The notes under the pieces were generated by a model that was not told the origin of the DNA, searched no databases, and was given only the letters and a program-made list of their open reading frames with translations. A stretch of DNA of 64,000 nucleotides from Physcia stellaris (lineage: Eukaryota; Ascomycota; Lecanoromycetes; Caliciales; Physciaceae), in the NCBI GenBank assembly GCA_018902385.1, contig JABSSW010000074.1, positions 105,394 through 169,393 of the forward strand, written 5' to 3'. Below, piece after piece: positions 33,239 to 45,551 of the stretch. Position 1 is the first letter of the stretch; every line of letters starts with the position of its first letter. The translations under genes and the position numbers were made by a program.

Positions 33239-34362
33239 TATCCAGAATGGCCAATATCAGGGCAAATCTATCCTGATACCCTATTGCGCTATACCCAATC
33301 GAGAACCATGATATGCTTCGAAGATATGGTCAAATGACTGCAATTTCTGCAGTTCAGACTCCATGCCTGGCATTGAGACCCCCAGTTATGGACTTCAGAT
33401 TTGCGGCACTCTTTCCCGATTTAGCTAGCTCAGGGTCTACTTGGCGGCCAACCACCAAAAATGTAGTTTGTTGTTGCAGTTGATTTACAACCTGCACATC
33501 AATCAGCAATCAAGTATAATTTCCACTTATCTAGCCAGGATTGTAGAGCAGAATGAGCGCATTCCAATGCTGCAAAAATAACAGAAATCGGTTCATTATC
33601 GCAATAGTTCTGGGGCTTGAAAGGTCATGCTAGAAATGTGCCTGTAGAACAACTCCGCAACAACGCCTGCGAAGCAACAATGCCATATCCACCATAACTC
33701 AATGCGCACTCGCTCGATTTTCGATATTTTTGATTCTTTGAATAGTACTCACTTCGTGCTTCAAAACAAGCCTTCGAGTGTATGGTTTACTTACTGGGTT
33801 AAGAAGCTATTAAGGTGCGAAATCGATGAGATCGCAAGGGACCCTGATTTCGTAATCTTATCAGATTTGACCCTAACCCTAAGAGTTCTCGACAAAGTTT
33901 TTTTAAAAAAACTTCCGGGCCTACTTGTGAGAAATGAAAAAATAAGAAGAAAAAAAGAGAGAAATTGAGATTAAATATAGGGAACTGTTGAAAAAGAGAG
34001 GAAAGAAGAGAAGCGAGAAGAAAGGCAGAATGAGAGGAACGAAACCAGAGAAATTGAAGAACGAGTGAGAGTAAGGTAAATACAATAATCACTGCTTCTG
34101 CTTTTCCTTGCTCTCTGTCTTAGATCAAAGAGACGAACTACCCGCAATCAGAAGAAGGTAAATTAAACTTCACTGAAATTTTTTTCCGTCAAATCCAAAG
34201 ATAAAATCACAGATACAGAAGAGAAAAAGAAAGTGGAAATCTAGCTTGCTTCGAGTCCAGCTTGGGGAGTATTGCCCACGACCACGTAGAGGGTATTTAG
34301 ACTTTCGATGCATCCCATAGTGTCTGCTGTTATTATTTGCCAGATTGTTGAGAAGTAAAATC
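33239..34362. other. Intergenic region between the repeat gene and the COG7-like gene
   Basis: No gene supported. AC/T-rich simple sequence, purine-rich runs around 33940-34060, and a two-unit telomere-type string CCCTAACCCTAAG at about 33869-33881. Likely the 3' UTRs of two convergent genes. Confidence 0.4.
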
Positions 34363-35374
34363 TCAATCCATCCCCATCTCCCCCCTCAACCGCTGCAACC
34401 CCTCTAGAAAGCCCCTGCCCCCTCCACCACCGGCATCCTGCGCCCTGGTCTCCACAACAGCAGGTCTCCTCCCCTGCCCCAGTCCCTGGCTTCTTAAACT
34501 CTCCTCCTCCCTCCTCCTCTCCACCACCCCCTCCAAAACATCCACAACCCTCCCCCTGACCTTCTCCTCCCCCGTCCCCTTCCACACCCTCACCACCTCC
34601 CTCAGTTCCCTGATCCGTTCCTTCGCTCTCTGCTCTCCATCTTCTCCGGCTGCTAGCGCTTCGAGCTCTTGGTGCATGCTTTGGAGTGCTTCTTCTTCTT
34701 GCGGGTGGTTGGTTGGGGGTGTGGGGGCAGGGAGAGGGGGATGGAGGAACGAGAGCGCCGCGTTGAAGGTCTGCGTCGTGGAGGTTAGGAGCGCGCGTAC
34801 GTGCAGGAGGGTGCGGAGCTGAGAAAGCGCTTTTCGGGCTCCGTCCCCCTCTCCTCCTCCTTCCTCGCCTCCCACAATATCTCTCGAGAGCGCGATTATA
34901 GGCGTTTGGGCATCAATCTTCGGCTGTAGAGCTCCTTCCTGCGCGGAAGTAGGTGAGGCGGGCGGCATGAGGCCCCGCACCGCCTTCCCCAAGCCCCCAT
35001 CTCCATCTCCCTCTCGCTCCAAGCTCTCAACCAAGCCCAGCGCTTCCCCGCGCAAGAGCTCGACTTCGTACGCGAGCCGGGAGGAGCACCGGAGGATATC
35101 GTCCGTGAGCGCGGTGAGGGTTGTGGAGAGCCGGGCGGTTTGGGCGCTGAGGGTTGAGATTTGGGATTGGGTTTGGGAGGAGAGGGTTGCGAGGGCGGAG
35201 GGGTGGGGTGGGTGGGTTTGATTGCGAGGGGGTATTGGGTGTGGAGTTGGGGGTGGGGGTGATTGGTGGGAGAGAGGGGAGGGTGCTGTTGAGGTAGGTT
35301 ATGGCGGAGAAGGTGGGGGTGGTGAAGGGGGCGAGGAGAGGGGAGGTTGGGGTTGGGGTGGTGGAGGTGGGCAT
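34363..35374 (-). CDS. COG7: COG7-like Golgi tethering complex subunit, with frame break
   Basis: COG is an octameric tether for retrograde Golgi traffic; fungal COG7 is short and poorly conserved. The start MPTSTTPTPTSP...APF is followed by FSAITYLNSTLPSLPP (from ATG at 35374), matching the usual opening of fungal COG7. The main part then lies in another frame: LATLSSQTQSQISTLSAQ, then TARLSTTLTALTDDILR, YEVELLRGEALGLVESL, and LSQLRTLLHVRALLTSTTQ, followed by a long helical tail to the stop at 34363. The switch falls in a C-rich stretch (about 35190-35300) with no GT dinucleotide on the coding strand, so no standard intron can explain it. A sequencing error in C runs or a real frameshift is likely. 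Identification is from memory of the family pattern. Confidence 0.6.
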
Positions 35375-35700
35375 TGGTGGTGGAGGCGGAGGTTTTGTTT
35401 TGAGTGATGGGACGCTGGCAATTCGTTAAGTAGGTCAAGTACCTCCGTACTATGAGAGTAGATACGCGAGACGGCGAGGCTGAAATGGAAGAGCGGGCCG
35501 GTGCCGCCAAAGTACGCGCGCTGGAACTCCTCTAATAATACAGCCTAGACTACGGAGTACTACTATACCGAGGTGCACAATACTATAGAATCCTTGACAT
35601 CGAAAAATTTTAAATTTCTTTCCGCTCCGTCTCGTCCGCGAATCACAGAAAATCTCAATTATTGCGAAACAATTCGAACATAAATAGAATAATAGAAAAT
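35375..35700. other. Boundary between gene space and AT-rich block
   Basis: Promoter side of the COG7-like gene. CpC, CpT and GpG are normal up to about 35,590 and almost vanish after about 35,700, so the transition takes roughly 100 bases. No gene or target-site signature at the border itself. Confidence 0.6.
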
Positions 35701-36699
35701 TCATATAATTTATATATTTGTTGATTTGATATTTTAGTTATATAATGTTTGAATAGTTATTGAATATGTTATAATTTATTGAAAATAAAAAAATTTGAAT
35801 CACAAAAATTAAACTTATTTTAGCGTTTTTAGCGATCAATCGTGCGACTTGATTGATTGATTGATTGATTCATTAAACATTCGAAATTGATTTTAGAAAT
35901 TCGTTATGCGATTAAAAACAATCGAATCAATCATTTTCTAGAAAATTTTTGACTTTATACAAAATTATTTGTTTTTGATGTTTTGTTTTTTTATTCGAAC
36001 AAATCATTTCAAATATTTTTATTTTCATGATTTTTTTCATTTTCATTTTGTACGAAAATTTTCAATTTAATGCATTTTTTTGCAATTTTTATTTTTCGTC
36101 GTTCGTAATTGAAATTCGTAAATAATCAATGAATTCGAATTTTTCGATAAATATTGTCGTTTTTGTCAAATTGATCGAATTGATCAATACATTCATCAAT
36201 TTTATTTTTTTTTATTTCGTTTTTTTAATTTCGTCAATTCATAAATTTTTGCGAAATTTTTTCAGTTTTTGCATTCGAAAAGCACGTGTTTGATCGTTTG
36301 TTTGTTACACATGCATAAACACATAAAATTTTCGATTTGTTTTTTGTTGTATAAAAACGTTCGTAAATTTATTTTAATCGTGCGAAATTGTATTGCTATG
36401 ACGTTGAATTTTTTTGTGAATTTTTCGTGTAATCGCAATATTGTTTTATTGAATTTCGTTGTAATTTTGTACAGATTTTTTTTTATTGCAATTTTTTCAT
36501 TTTTGATTTCATTGTTGTTTTATCGATTTATTTATCACGATTTTGACGACGTTTTTCAGCATTTGCACGTTTGTTTGTTGTGTTTTGTGATCGATGTTCA
36601 TTTTTTTTTTCATTTTTTCAATTTTCATTTCGTGATTTGTTTGATCGCAACGTTTGATTGTTCGTTGTTTTCGATATCGATATAAATCGAAATTTAATG

Positions 36700-39070
36700 T
36701 AATTTTATTTCAATATATTTGTTTCGCAATTCGTTGATCAATCAAATTATTCATTTCATCAAATATTGATCGAAATTGATTTTTGAATTGTGCATCGTTT
36801 GAATTGTTATTTGATTGTCGATGCATATGACGAATTTCGATTTTTTTGCAAATTTTAAAAACGAATACAATCGTATGTTTATTGTTAAAACAATGTTATA
36901 TAATTCAACAAAATAAATCGTGTATGACGTAATAAATTTCAAATACGTTTTCGTTGTAAATAATTTCGTTTTTGCAAATATCGTTGTTGCATTCATTTTA
37001 TCGTTAATGTCGTTTTCGTTTGTGTATATGTAATTGATCGAATTCGTTTTTAATTGTATTTTGTGATATTTTTCGATTTTTTTTTTGTTTTTTATGATAC
37101 GTGTAATTGACGATTTTCATCACGACGATACGACAAAAAATAAAATTTTTTTCATATCGTGTGTTTTGATGCTCGTTTTTTTTTTCGAATTTATTCATTA
37201 ATTTTTTCAATAAATTAACGTTTTTCGATTTTTTGATGAAACGATCGCGTATAATCGTGTCGTATGTTGAATTTGTTATCAATTTTATTGCAAACGTATT
37301 GATGAATTTGTTCAAACGTAAATGCATGAATAATGAATTGATTTCGATGTTAAACGTTTTTTCGAAATCGTTTTGTATATTTTCGTTATGATTTTTTCGA
37401 TTTGATATTGAACGTTCGTTAATTTTTTCATTATTTTTTTGTTGTAATTTTTTTTTTCGTCGACGTGTATCATATCGAACATGCGTATGTAAATTGTAAA
37501 ACGAAAATCGTTTGCATCATTTGTTTCATTTTCGAAAATTTAATATTTCATGTAATGTCGTCAAAATTGCGTAATATTTTTATAAATTTCAATGTTTTCG
37601 TTTTGTTTTGATTGATTTGTGTTTTTCAATTAAATTTTTCGTTCATTATGACGTTCAAATATTTCATTTTTTTGTTTGTTTTGATTTTTTGATTGAATTC
37701 AAAAATAATATCGATTCGATGACGTTTGTTTTTTTTTCTTCGACTGAAATAAATGAATTGATATTTGAAAAATGCAAATTTCATTTCATGTTTCAATGTT
37801 CACGATACGCAAATTTTTTCGTGTGTTTTAATTATGATATCGTTGCGTTTTTCGACAATGTAATTTTTCGTCAGCATTTTTACATCGTCGACGAATTCGT
37901 TCGTTGAAATATTTTTTTTTTTCAAAACTTTCAATAAAAATACGTTGTAAAAAAAAAAAAATCAATAACATCGATGAATTTTGTGAAATTTCTATGAATA
38001 TTTTGAGTCATTCGATATCGTATTCGTTCGTTTTCAATATTGTCATTTTATTGAACAAAAAAAAATCAATATATCGTATCAGTTTCTCGTTTAAACGTTT
38101 CATTTTGAAATTGTGTAACAATTTTAAACGCGCTATATTGTCGAAAACGTTCATCACGTCGAAAAACATGATCACGATTATCAATTTTTTGTTTCATGTC
38201 GAATGTATTCGTTTCATCATGTAATGTAATGCGTGTTTCGTAAACACGATTTTTTTGATTTCGAAATGTGTGCGTGACAACAAATCGTGTTTTTTCGTCA
38301 AAAAATTGATTCGTTTGATCAATATGAATTTCATGAACTTGTTTATAATATTGAATAAAATTATTGATTTGTACGAAATCGTCATTGAATAAATATTTTT
38401 GTTTGATTTACGTAATGCGATCGTGATCGATTTTCGAAAATGTTTCGAACAATAATTTTCGTTCAAATTGACGTTGTATATACGTTGCAAATGTGATACG
38501 ATAATGTCATTTATTCATTTTCATATTTTATTGATTATGTCGTCGTCGTTTGAAATTTTGTTCGAATTTTGTTTGATTATGATTTTCGTCATTTCGTAAA
38601 ATTGTATGTTTTTTAATTTCAAATTTTGATTGTAAATGATTTTTGTATGTCGATTAAAACAATCGTAAACGACGAAAAAAAAATTTTTCAACGATATGAA
38701 TGTTTTTTATTGAATCAATTTCGAACAACATAAATGAATGATCGTGTAAAATCGACAAACAATTTTTTTGAAATTCGATTTTTAATTTATTTGTATGTTT
38801 TTTACATGTTGTTTGATGTATCACATTTTTTTTCGATTTTTTTCTGTATTGTGTTTTCATGATTTTAGAAATTACGTAATTCAAACGATTTTTTACTTTT
38901 TGTATGATTTTCACAAATTTTCGATTTTGTCGTTGTTTTGATATTTTTTTGATCGATTTGATCGTTTTCGATGTTTATTTGCATTTTTCGATGAATTTTA
39001 ATTTCGCGTAAACGTTCGATTTGTTAATCGAAATAATTGTTTCGATAATTGTTTGAATGATTTTTATTAA
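36700..39070 (-). mobile_element. LINE retrotransposon, RT and 3' part (Tad/jockey-like), mutated
   Basis: Minus-strand non-LTR element. Pre-RT helical region at 38914-38654. RT core at 38490-38194 with IALRKSNKNIYSMTISYKSI and LLSRTHFEIKK, then DVMNVFDNI (catalytic block A) just below 38,194, then FVDD (block C) at about 37,875. The C-terminal part at 37327-37004 has MHLRLNKFINTFAIKLITN, typical of the region after the RNase H-like domain. The frame is broken by TGA at expected Trp codons (38194-38196; 37800-37802). The 5' endonuclease half continues at 45552-46105, past a Gypsy insertion. Confidence 0.7.
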
Positions 39071-39075
39071 TTTTT

Positions 39076-39370
39076 TGTAAAACATTCAAAATTCAAATCG
39101 ACATAAAATATGATCGAATTTCGATAAAATCGAAATATGCATTATGATTATTTGCAAAACAAACATCGAATTCGAAAAAATGTTATTTGCATTTTTTTGT
39201 ATAACAACAAACAACAAGTCGAATGATTTGCAATTGAAATTTTTTATTTTTTTTATTCGTATATTTGTATATAACGAGCAAATAATGATTAAAATTTTTG
39301 ATTTTTTAAAAATTAATTTAATTATCAATCAAAAATTATACATTTTTGATGTCACATTTCGTATTTTACA
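39076..39370 (+). repeat. 5' LTR of Gypsy-1
   Basis: 295 bp, TG...CA ends with terminal inverted TGTAAAA/TTTTACA. Differs from the 3' LTR at about 15 positions plus one single-base indel by my reading. All substitutions are transitions: about eight in CpA/TpG and seven in CpT/ApG context. Confidence 0.88.
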
Positions 39371-39771
39371 TTTTAATTTTTATCATAATCATCAAATTAA
39401 CATTATTCGTGTATATAACACATCAAATCAACAACATGTTTTTTTTTTCACGAACATTAATGAATCGATTTTTGATTTTTCAAAATCAAACGTTATTTCG
39501 CAAAAATATCGAACATACATTTAACAACAAATTGTTCGATATGAAACATTACGCAATCGAATCATTTCATCAATTTTCAAAAAAAAATCATTTTACATCA
39601 AAATAATGAGCGACAAATCAAATTTATTCGCAAAAAACAATTACAAAAAATGAATTCAATACGTTTGAAAAATGAAAAATCAATTCGACATGAATCAAAC
39701 AAACGAATATGTCGATAATTCGAACAAAATCAAATTTTTTTTTGTCGTCATTTTTTTGAAAAAAAAATTTA

Positions 39772-40440
39772 ATGTTCAATTGTTGTGAAATGTTAAAATC
39801 AAAAACAATTCAAATAAAAAATATACATGAAAAAAATATGTTGACTTTCTCAAAAAAAACATTCAAAAAATCTTCAATAAAAAAAGAAAACAATTTTCAA
39901 AAATATAAAAATTATACACAACGAATCAATCAATCAATAAAAAATTACGATGTTCATCGTTTTGTTTTCGTTGCGAATTTGCATTCGATCATGAAATTTT
40001 TATTTGCAATAAAATTACAGAATTTCATTTTGAATTTCATTCAGAATAATCAAAATTTTTTCGCAAAACAAAATATCGAAAACAACAAAAAAAAAATTTT
40101 GAAACGTTTCAAATGTCGAAAAAATAACGAACGCAAAAAACAACGCAATGCAAACAAAAATAAATTTAAAAACAACTATAACAAACGCAAAAAAGACGAA
40201 AAAATTTCGACGAAAAAAAAAACAACAATCAATTTCGATTCAACAAAAATCGAAAAAAAAAAAACGATAAAAAATTCAAAATTGATAATTTTAATCAAGA
40301 ATCAATCAAATTCAAAAAATTATGACGTTGAATCAAAAACGAATTCAAAAATATAATCGACAACAATAAATGCAAAAATTGCGATAAATCAAATTGTATT
40401 TTCAAAAATTGTAAAAATAAAAAATCGAAAAAACATACAT
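39772..40440 (+). pseudogene. Gypsy-1 gag remnant with zinc-knuckle-like motif
   Basis: A lysine/asparagine-rich frame (39772-40356) followed, after a stop, by CKNCDKSNCIFKNC at about 40371-40412. The spacing CX2CX4CX4C is that of a nucleocapsid knuckle, with Cys where His is usual. The position before the protease fits gag. Mutation has replaced most residues, so the frame itself is only a remnant. Confidence 0.5.
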
Positions 40441-40489
40441 GAAAAATAACATTCGATTCGAAATCAAAAAAATAATCGATTTGATGATT

Positions 40490-40905
40490 TTCAATCAAAT
40501 TGACACAATGAAAAATTCTATATTGAATGACGAAATTGATTTTAATTTTGACGAATCGTTCACGATCGATATCGAAATCAAAAACGTCAAACGTCGTCGA
40601 AAAAAACTTCGCATAATTAAATGCAAAAAAACAATAATCAAAATAAACAAAAAATCAAACGAAAAAAACAAACTAAAGTTCGAAACAATCATGAATTCAA
40701 AAACAAAAATCAATTTGATAAATAATATTTTTGTTAAACAATTCGAATTAAAATCATTCAACGTGTTTAATTGCGAAACAATGATTATCGATAATCATTT
40801 TTTCAAAATTTATGACGTTTATTTCGTGCAATTCGAAATACAAAACGAAAACGATGTGAATCGTTTTTTCAATGATAATTTTCTAGAAACGAATTTGACA
40901 TGAAA
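40490..40905 (+). pseudogene. Gypsy-1 aspartic protease remnant
   Basis: The frame contains FETIMNSKTKINLINNIFVKQF, aligning with the retropepsin active-site region (I/V-D-S-G-A-T-x-N-L-I). The catalytic Asp-Ser-Gly is changed to Asn-Ser-Lys, as expected from G-to-A mutation. It lies between gag and RT. Confidence 0.55.
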
Positions 40906-41085
40906 TATAACGTTAAGTTTATCGTGAATGCAATTATCAAAAACACAAATAAATTGAAAAATCGACAAAATCGAATCGTGATCATTGATTGTAAAATCAA
41001 TTTTTTTCATCGTAAATCGTATCGAAAAAATCGAATCAAAAAAATTAATCAACGTTGTCGTTGATGACAAAAAACAAATTTTGTT

Positions 41086-42360
41086 ATGTTCGTACGAATT
41101 TTTCATGACGAAAAAAAAAACATGAATAACGTACACATCGAGCGACGAACACAAATTAATTCGATTTTTGCGAAAATGAAAAATAAATCAAATATCAAAA
41201 TCACAATATTCGAAGTTTTGAAAGAATTCGCTGATCTGACAGATAAAAACAAAACATACGAATTATCTGATCACGAATCAAACGATCATGTTATTGATTT
41301 GAAATCAAACAAGAAATTTTTACGATTTCATTTATTCATTGTCAAAAAACGAATTCAAAATATTACGAATTTATTTGAACAAACATTTCAAAAACGATTT
41401 CATCAAATTTTTCATTTTTTTTCAGTCGAAACATCAATTCTGTTCGTCAAAAAAAAAAACGAAACTCTGAAATTATATGTGAATTACAAAGACTTGAATT
41501 TCTTGACGATAAAAAATAAATATTTTTTGTCGTTAATCGATGAAAATCTAAATCGTTTGAACAAAATTCGCATTTATACAAATCTCGATATAATAGCAAC
41601 ATACAATAAATTGCGTATCAAAAAAAAAACGAATGAAAAACGACGTTCAAAACACGATATGAACATTTTGAATATATCGTTTTATTTTTCGATTTTATTA
41701 ATGCATCTGCGACGTTTCAGAATTTTGTCAATAAAATTCTGATCGAACGATTCGATCTGATTGTCATAATCTATTTGAACGATATAATCATATATTTCAT
41801 AAACGAAAAATAACACATCGAAAACGTCAAATGAATGCTAAATCGTTTACGAAAACACAAATTTTTCATCGATATGAAAAAGTGTAAATTTTCAAAAACA
41901 ACATTGATTTTTAAATTTCGTTGTATTTTCAAAAAAAATACAAATGCAAAAAAATAAAATCGATGTTATACAAAAATGATCGACGTTCAAAAACGTGTCA
42001 AAAATTTTGAAATTTTTTGAATTGTGCAATTTCTATAAACGATTCATCAAAAATTTCAATAAATTGACATTATTTTTAATTTCAATGTTAAAAAAATCAA
42101 CAAAATTTCATAAAAAAAAAATCAAACGAAAACGTAATTCGAACAAAAATCGAAACAAAAATCACAACAAAAAACGATTGTCGAATGATTTTTTGATTTT
42201 CGAAATTTACGAAATTTTCAAACGTTTACGAAATGCATTTTTGAAAACATTTATTTTGCAACATTTCGATTCGATTAAATTCATACGTGTGAAAATCGAC
42301 GTTTCGAACAAAACAATAAATGAAATTTTTTGTCAATTCGACGATCAAAATCATTGACAT
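41086..42360 (+). pseudogene. Gypsy-1 reverse transcriptase / RNase H remnant
   Basis: RT blocks in order: EFADLTDKNKTYELSDHESNDH, ILFVKKKNETLKLYVNYKDL (SLRLCVDYRGL-like), KIRIYTNLDII (F-T-K-L-D-L), then YLNDIIIY (YLDD active site with D to N) at about 41770. VKxMLNRLRKHKFF follows with TGA at the Trp position. The 41995-42357 frame has LCNFYKRFIKNFNKL and an RNase H start (ILQHFDSIKFIRVKIDVS). Several stops and frameshifts; inactive. Confidence 0.8.
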
Positions 42361-42576
42361 TCGATAATTTATTTTTTCAAAAAATTGATTTCAACGAAAT
42401 GCAATTATGAAATTCACGACAAAAAATTTTTGATTATAATTTTCGCATTCAAACAATAACGTCATTATTTCGAAAAAACGAAAAAACAAATATTCGTTTT
42501 GACGAATTATCGAAATTTCAATCGTTTCATGATTACAACGAAATTATCATTTCGACAAATACGATGAACGCAAAAA

Positions 42577-44350
42577 TTGTTTCGTTACAATTTCGTCATC
42601 GATTATCGTTTTGACAACAAAAATTTAACGAACGATTTGTTTCGACGATTTGATCATATGATCACAATTGAAAAAAAAATTGAAAATAATCGTCAAATTT
42701 TGACGCGTTTGCGACAATTTTTGCAATCGTTTTCGAACGAATTTCAAATTTGCGTGAACGAAATGAAAACAACGATGTTCAAATTCGATAATAATGAAAA
42801 AAACAAATTTGCGAATGATTTTTTTGATTTTCAAAAATGTACATCAAACGTGATTATCGATGAATGAAAAATTTTAATATTGAATAATGCAACGATTTTT
42901 CAATCGATCAACGAAATATTTGCAAAAAAACATATTCACGAACATGATACAATATACGACGATAAAATCATTGACAATTTCGTCGAATTGATACGTTTAT
43001 TGTTAAATCAAAATTCATACGCGATTCAAATGAAACAAAAATTAATTATTTTTGATATGTCACATTCGCATTGACAAAACGAAAAAAAAATATTGTAACA
43101 CGACGATTGTTTATACGTTTCGTCAAATTTGAAAAAAAAATGTTATAAAAACGAATCATAACAATTTTTTCGTCGATCATTTCGAAATAAAACGTATTTT
43201 TGAATTGATACGAAAAAAATATTATTGATTTAATCAAAAACGAAACAATTTCGAAAAAAACGTCGAACACGATTCGAACATGCGAACACAAATAAAAAAA
43301 TATTGCGAAACATGTGCAATTTGCAAAAAAAACAAAACATTTCGTCACAAATCATATGAAAAGTTTTCGTTTTTTTTCTATATCGAAATTCAAATGAATT
43401 GATTTTACAATGAATTTCGTAACAAATTTTTCAAAAACAAAACATGAAATGAAACGACGTATGATGCAATATTCGTCGTGATAAATCGTTTGATCAAAAT
43501 GACACATTATATTTCAATCACGAAAACAATGATCGCAAAAAATCTCGTCGAAATCTTAATTCGAAAAATCATTAAATTTCATGATTTTTCGTCGTCGATA
43601 ACAACAAACAAAAATTCGATTTTTATCGTTAAATATCATGACGTTTTGTGTTATGCTTTGAAAATAAAATTGAAATTATTCACGACTTATCATTCGCAAA
43701 CAAATGATCAGACGAAACGACAAAACTCAATCATGAAACAATATTTCAGAATTTACGTCAATTTCGAGCAAAACGACTGAATGAAATTATTGTCGATGAT
43801 TGAATTTGTTTATAACAATAATAAACATGCGTTCACGCAAATGTCATCGTTTAAAACGATGCAAAAATACACGTTCAAAATGTTTTTCGAAAATTCTGCA
43901 AATTTTAAAGTTAAATTCAAATCTGTTAAAAAACATGTCGAAAAATTGATCGAACTGATGAAAATACTGAAAATCAATTTAATTTACGCTCAAAAACAAC
44001 AAATCAAATACAAAAATGCAAAAATCAAATTAATGAAATTCGACGTAAATAATTACGTCAACGTCAACGTCAAAAATATTCGTATCAAACGCAACAAAAA
44101 ATTGAAATGAAAATTTTTCGAATTATTCAAAGTATTGAATACAATAAAAAATCAAACATATCGCATAAATATATTCAAACGTTGACGAATTCACAATGTT
44201 TTTCACGTTTCGTTGTTCGAAAAAATCATATTTAAAAAAAAAAAAAAAATTTCGTTAAAATTCACGTATCAATCAAATGACATCGACATCGAAAAAAACG
44301 AAAAATTCATCAATGAAAAATATTGAATCGAAATCATTTTAAACAACAAA
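42577..44350 (+). pseudogene. Gypsy-1 connection and integrase remnant
   Basis: YNFVIDYRFDNKNLTNDLFRR marks the end of RNase H. The integrase core is seen in 43478-43780: KMTHYISITKTMIAKNLVEI, then TTYHSQTNDQTKRQNSIMKQY, the catalytic Q-T-D-G-Q-x-E-R block with G and E replaced. The next frame (43781-44110) has IEFVYNNNKHAFTQMSSFK. RIHNVFHVSLFEK in the DNA-binding C-terminus follows at about 44187. TGA codons at 43778, 44108 and 44183 stand where Trp is conserved. Confidence 0.82.
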
Positions 44351-45069
44351 ATTTACAAAAAAAAAACAAATTTCGAACAAATCATATAACGAATCAAAAT
44401 TCTATTATTTCGTTCAATGAAAAAATTACGAAAAACGTATTTGAAAGTTCGTGTCAATAATCAAACATTTTAAAAATATGTTCAAAAAATTTCATATGAA
44501 AAATTCGAAAAAAAACGATATCAATAAATTTACGAATCGTCGACGCGTTCGACGTCAAATAAATGTAATTTTCACGATAAAATCGTTGACAATTTGATCA
44601 CGATACGAAATCAACATTTCACATTTGATTCGATGTTATTTACTGTCTAAAATTTACGACGCATGAAGAATTGAATCGTGTCAAAAACATTTTCAAAAAT
44701 TGTTGTTCGATTTGACTGAACGTTGAATATGAATGTGAAATATGATGTTGAATGCAACGATAAAAATATCGAAATTTGATATGTCAATTGCGATCGCGAT
44801 TATTCGACGTTTATTTCGTTTAACAATTTGCAATAACATATCGACTTGATATACGAAAACAAAAAAATGAAATATGCAAAAAAATTCGAATTCGATTTCG
44901 TTGTCAACAAATCAATTGTCAATCATCATATCGAAAATTGTGAATTGTACGAAATCAAATTATCGATATTGAAAGCAACAAACAATAAAATCATCAAATC
45001 ATGCTTTTTTTGAATCATTCAAAAAAATGTTTTTTCAAATTTTTAACGCAAATTGATTGTGAATTGCGA

Positions 45070-45160
45070 AAAATATTCGATGCGAAAATCACGATCACAA
45101 TGATTTTTCAAATCAACGATTTTCGATGCGAAAATCACGATCACAATGATTTTTCAAATC
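45070..45160 (+). repeat. Tandem duplication of ~50 bp near the Gypsy-1 3' end
   Basis: CGATGCGAAAATCACGATCACAATGATTTTTCAAATCAA occurs twice in a row, without differences over the core. The lack of differences in a strongly mutated element implies it arose late, after most mutation. Confidence 0.7.
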
Positions 45161-45250
45161 AAAAAATATTCAAATTTAAAAATTTCTGTTACAAAACAAA
45201 TGAAAGAATTTTGATCATTTCAAAAATTTCGATGTTAAAAAGAAAACGCA

Positions 45251-45546
45251 TGTAAAACATTCAAAATTCAAATCGACATAAAATATGATCGAATTTCGAT
45301 AAAGTCGAAATATACATCATGATCACTTGCAAAACAAATATCGAATTCGAAAAAATGTTGTTTGCATTTTTTTGTACAACAACAAACAACAAATCGAATG
45401 ATTTGCAATTGAAATTTTTTATTCTTTTTATTCGTACATTTGTATATAGCGAGCAAATAATGATTAAAATTTTTGATTTTTTAAAAATTAATCTAATTAT
45501 CAATCAGAAAATTATACATTTTTGATGTTACATTTCGTATTTTACA
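45251..45546 (+). repeat. 3' LTR of Gypsy-1
   Basis: 296 bp copy of 39076-39370 in direct orientation. It keeps slightly more C and G than the 5' copy. Confidence 0.88.
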
Positions 45547-45551
45547 TTTTT

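Larger units (their letters stand above)
39071..45551 (+). mobile_element. Complete Ty3/Gypsy LTR retrotransposon (Gypsy-1), mutated
   Basis: Two LTRs of 295 and 296 bp flank a gag-PR-RT-RH-IN order on the plus strand. LTRs begin TGTAAAAC and end GTATTTTACA. TTTTT borders both sides (39071-39075 and 45547-45551), a possible 5-bp target duplication, though low-complexity. A purine-rich AAAAAGAAAACG precedes the 3' LTR, as a polypurine tract should. All coding parts carry stops or indels, so it is inactive. It is inserted in a minus-strand LINE. Confidence 0.85.

Noticed and set aside
34896-35510. 204-codon proline-rich minus-strand frame as a separate protein
   Set aside because: It is the third frame over the C-rich COG7-like coding region and its composition is due to CC-rich DNA.
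36269-36685. F/I-rich 138-codon frame and similar hydrophobic frames in the AT-rich block as membrane proteins
   Set aside because: Their composition follows from T-rich DNA. Several lie antisense to LINE or Gypsy remnants, and none has a motif.
38194-38224. Coding potential of plus-strand frames at 37608-38224
   Set aside because: They are antisense to the LINE reverse transcriptase, which has matching family motifs on the minus strand.
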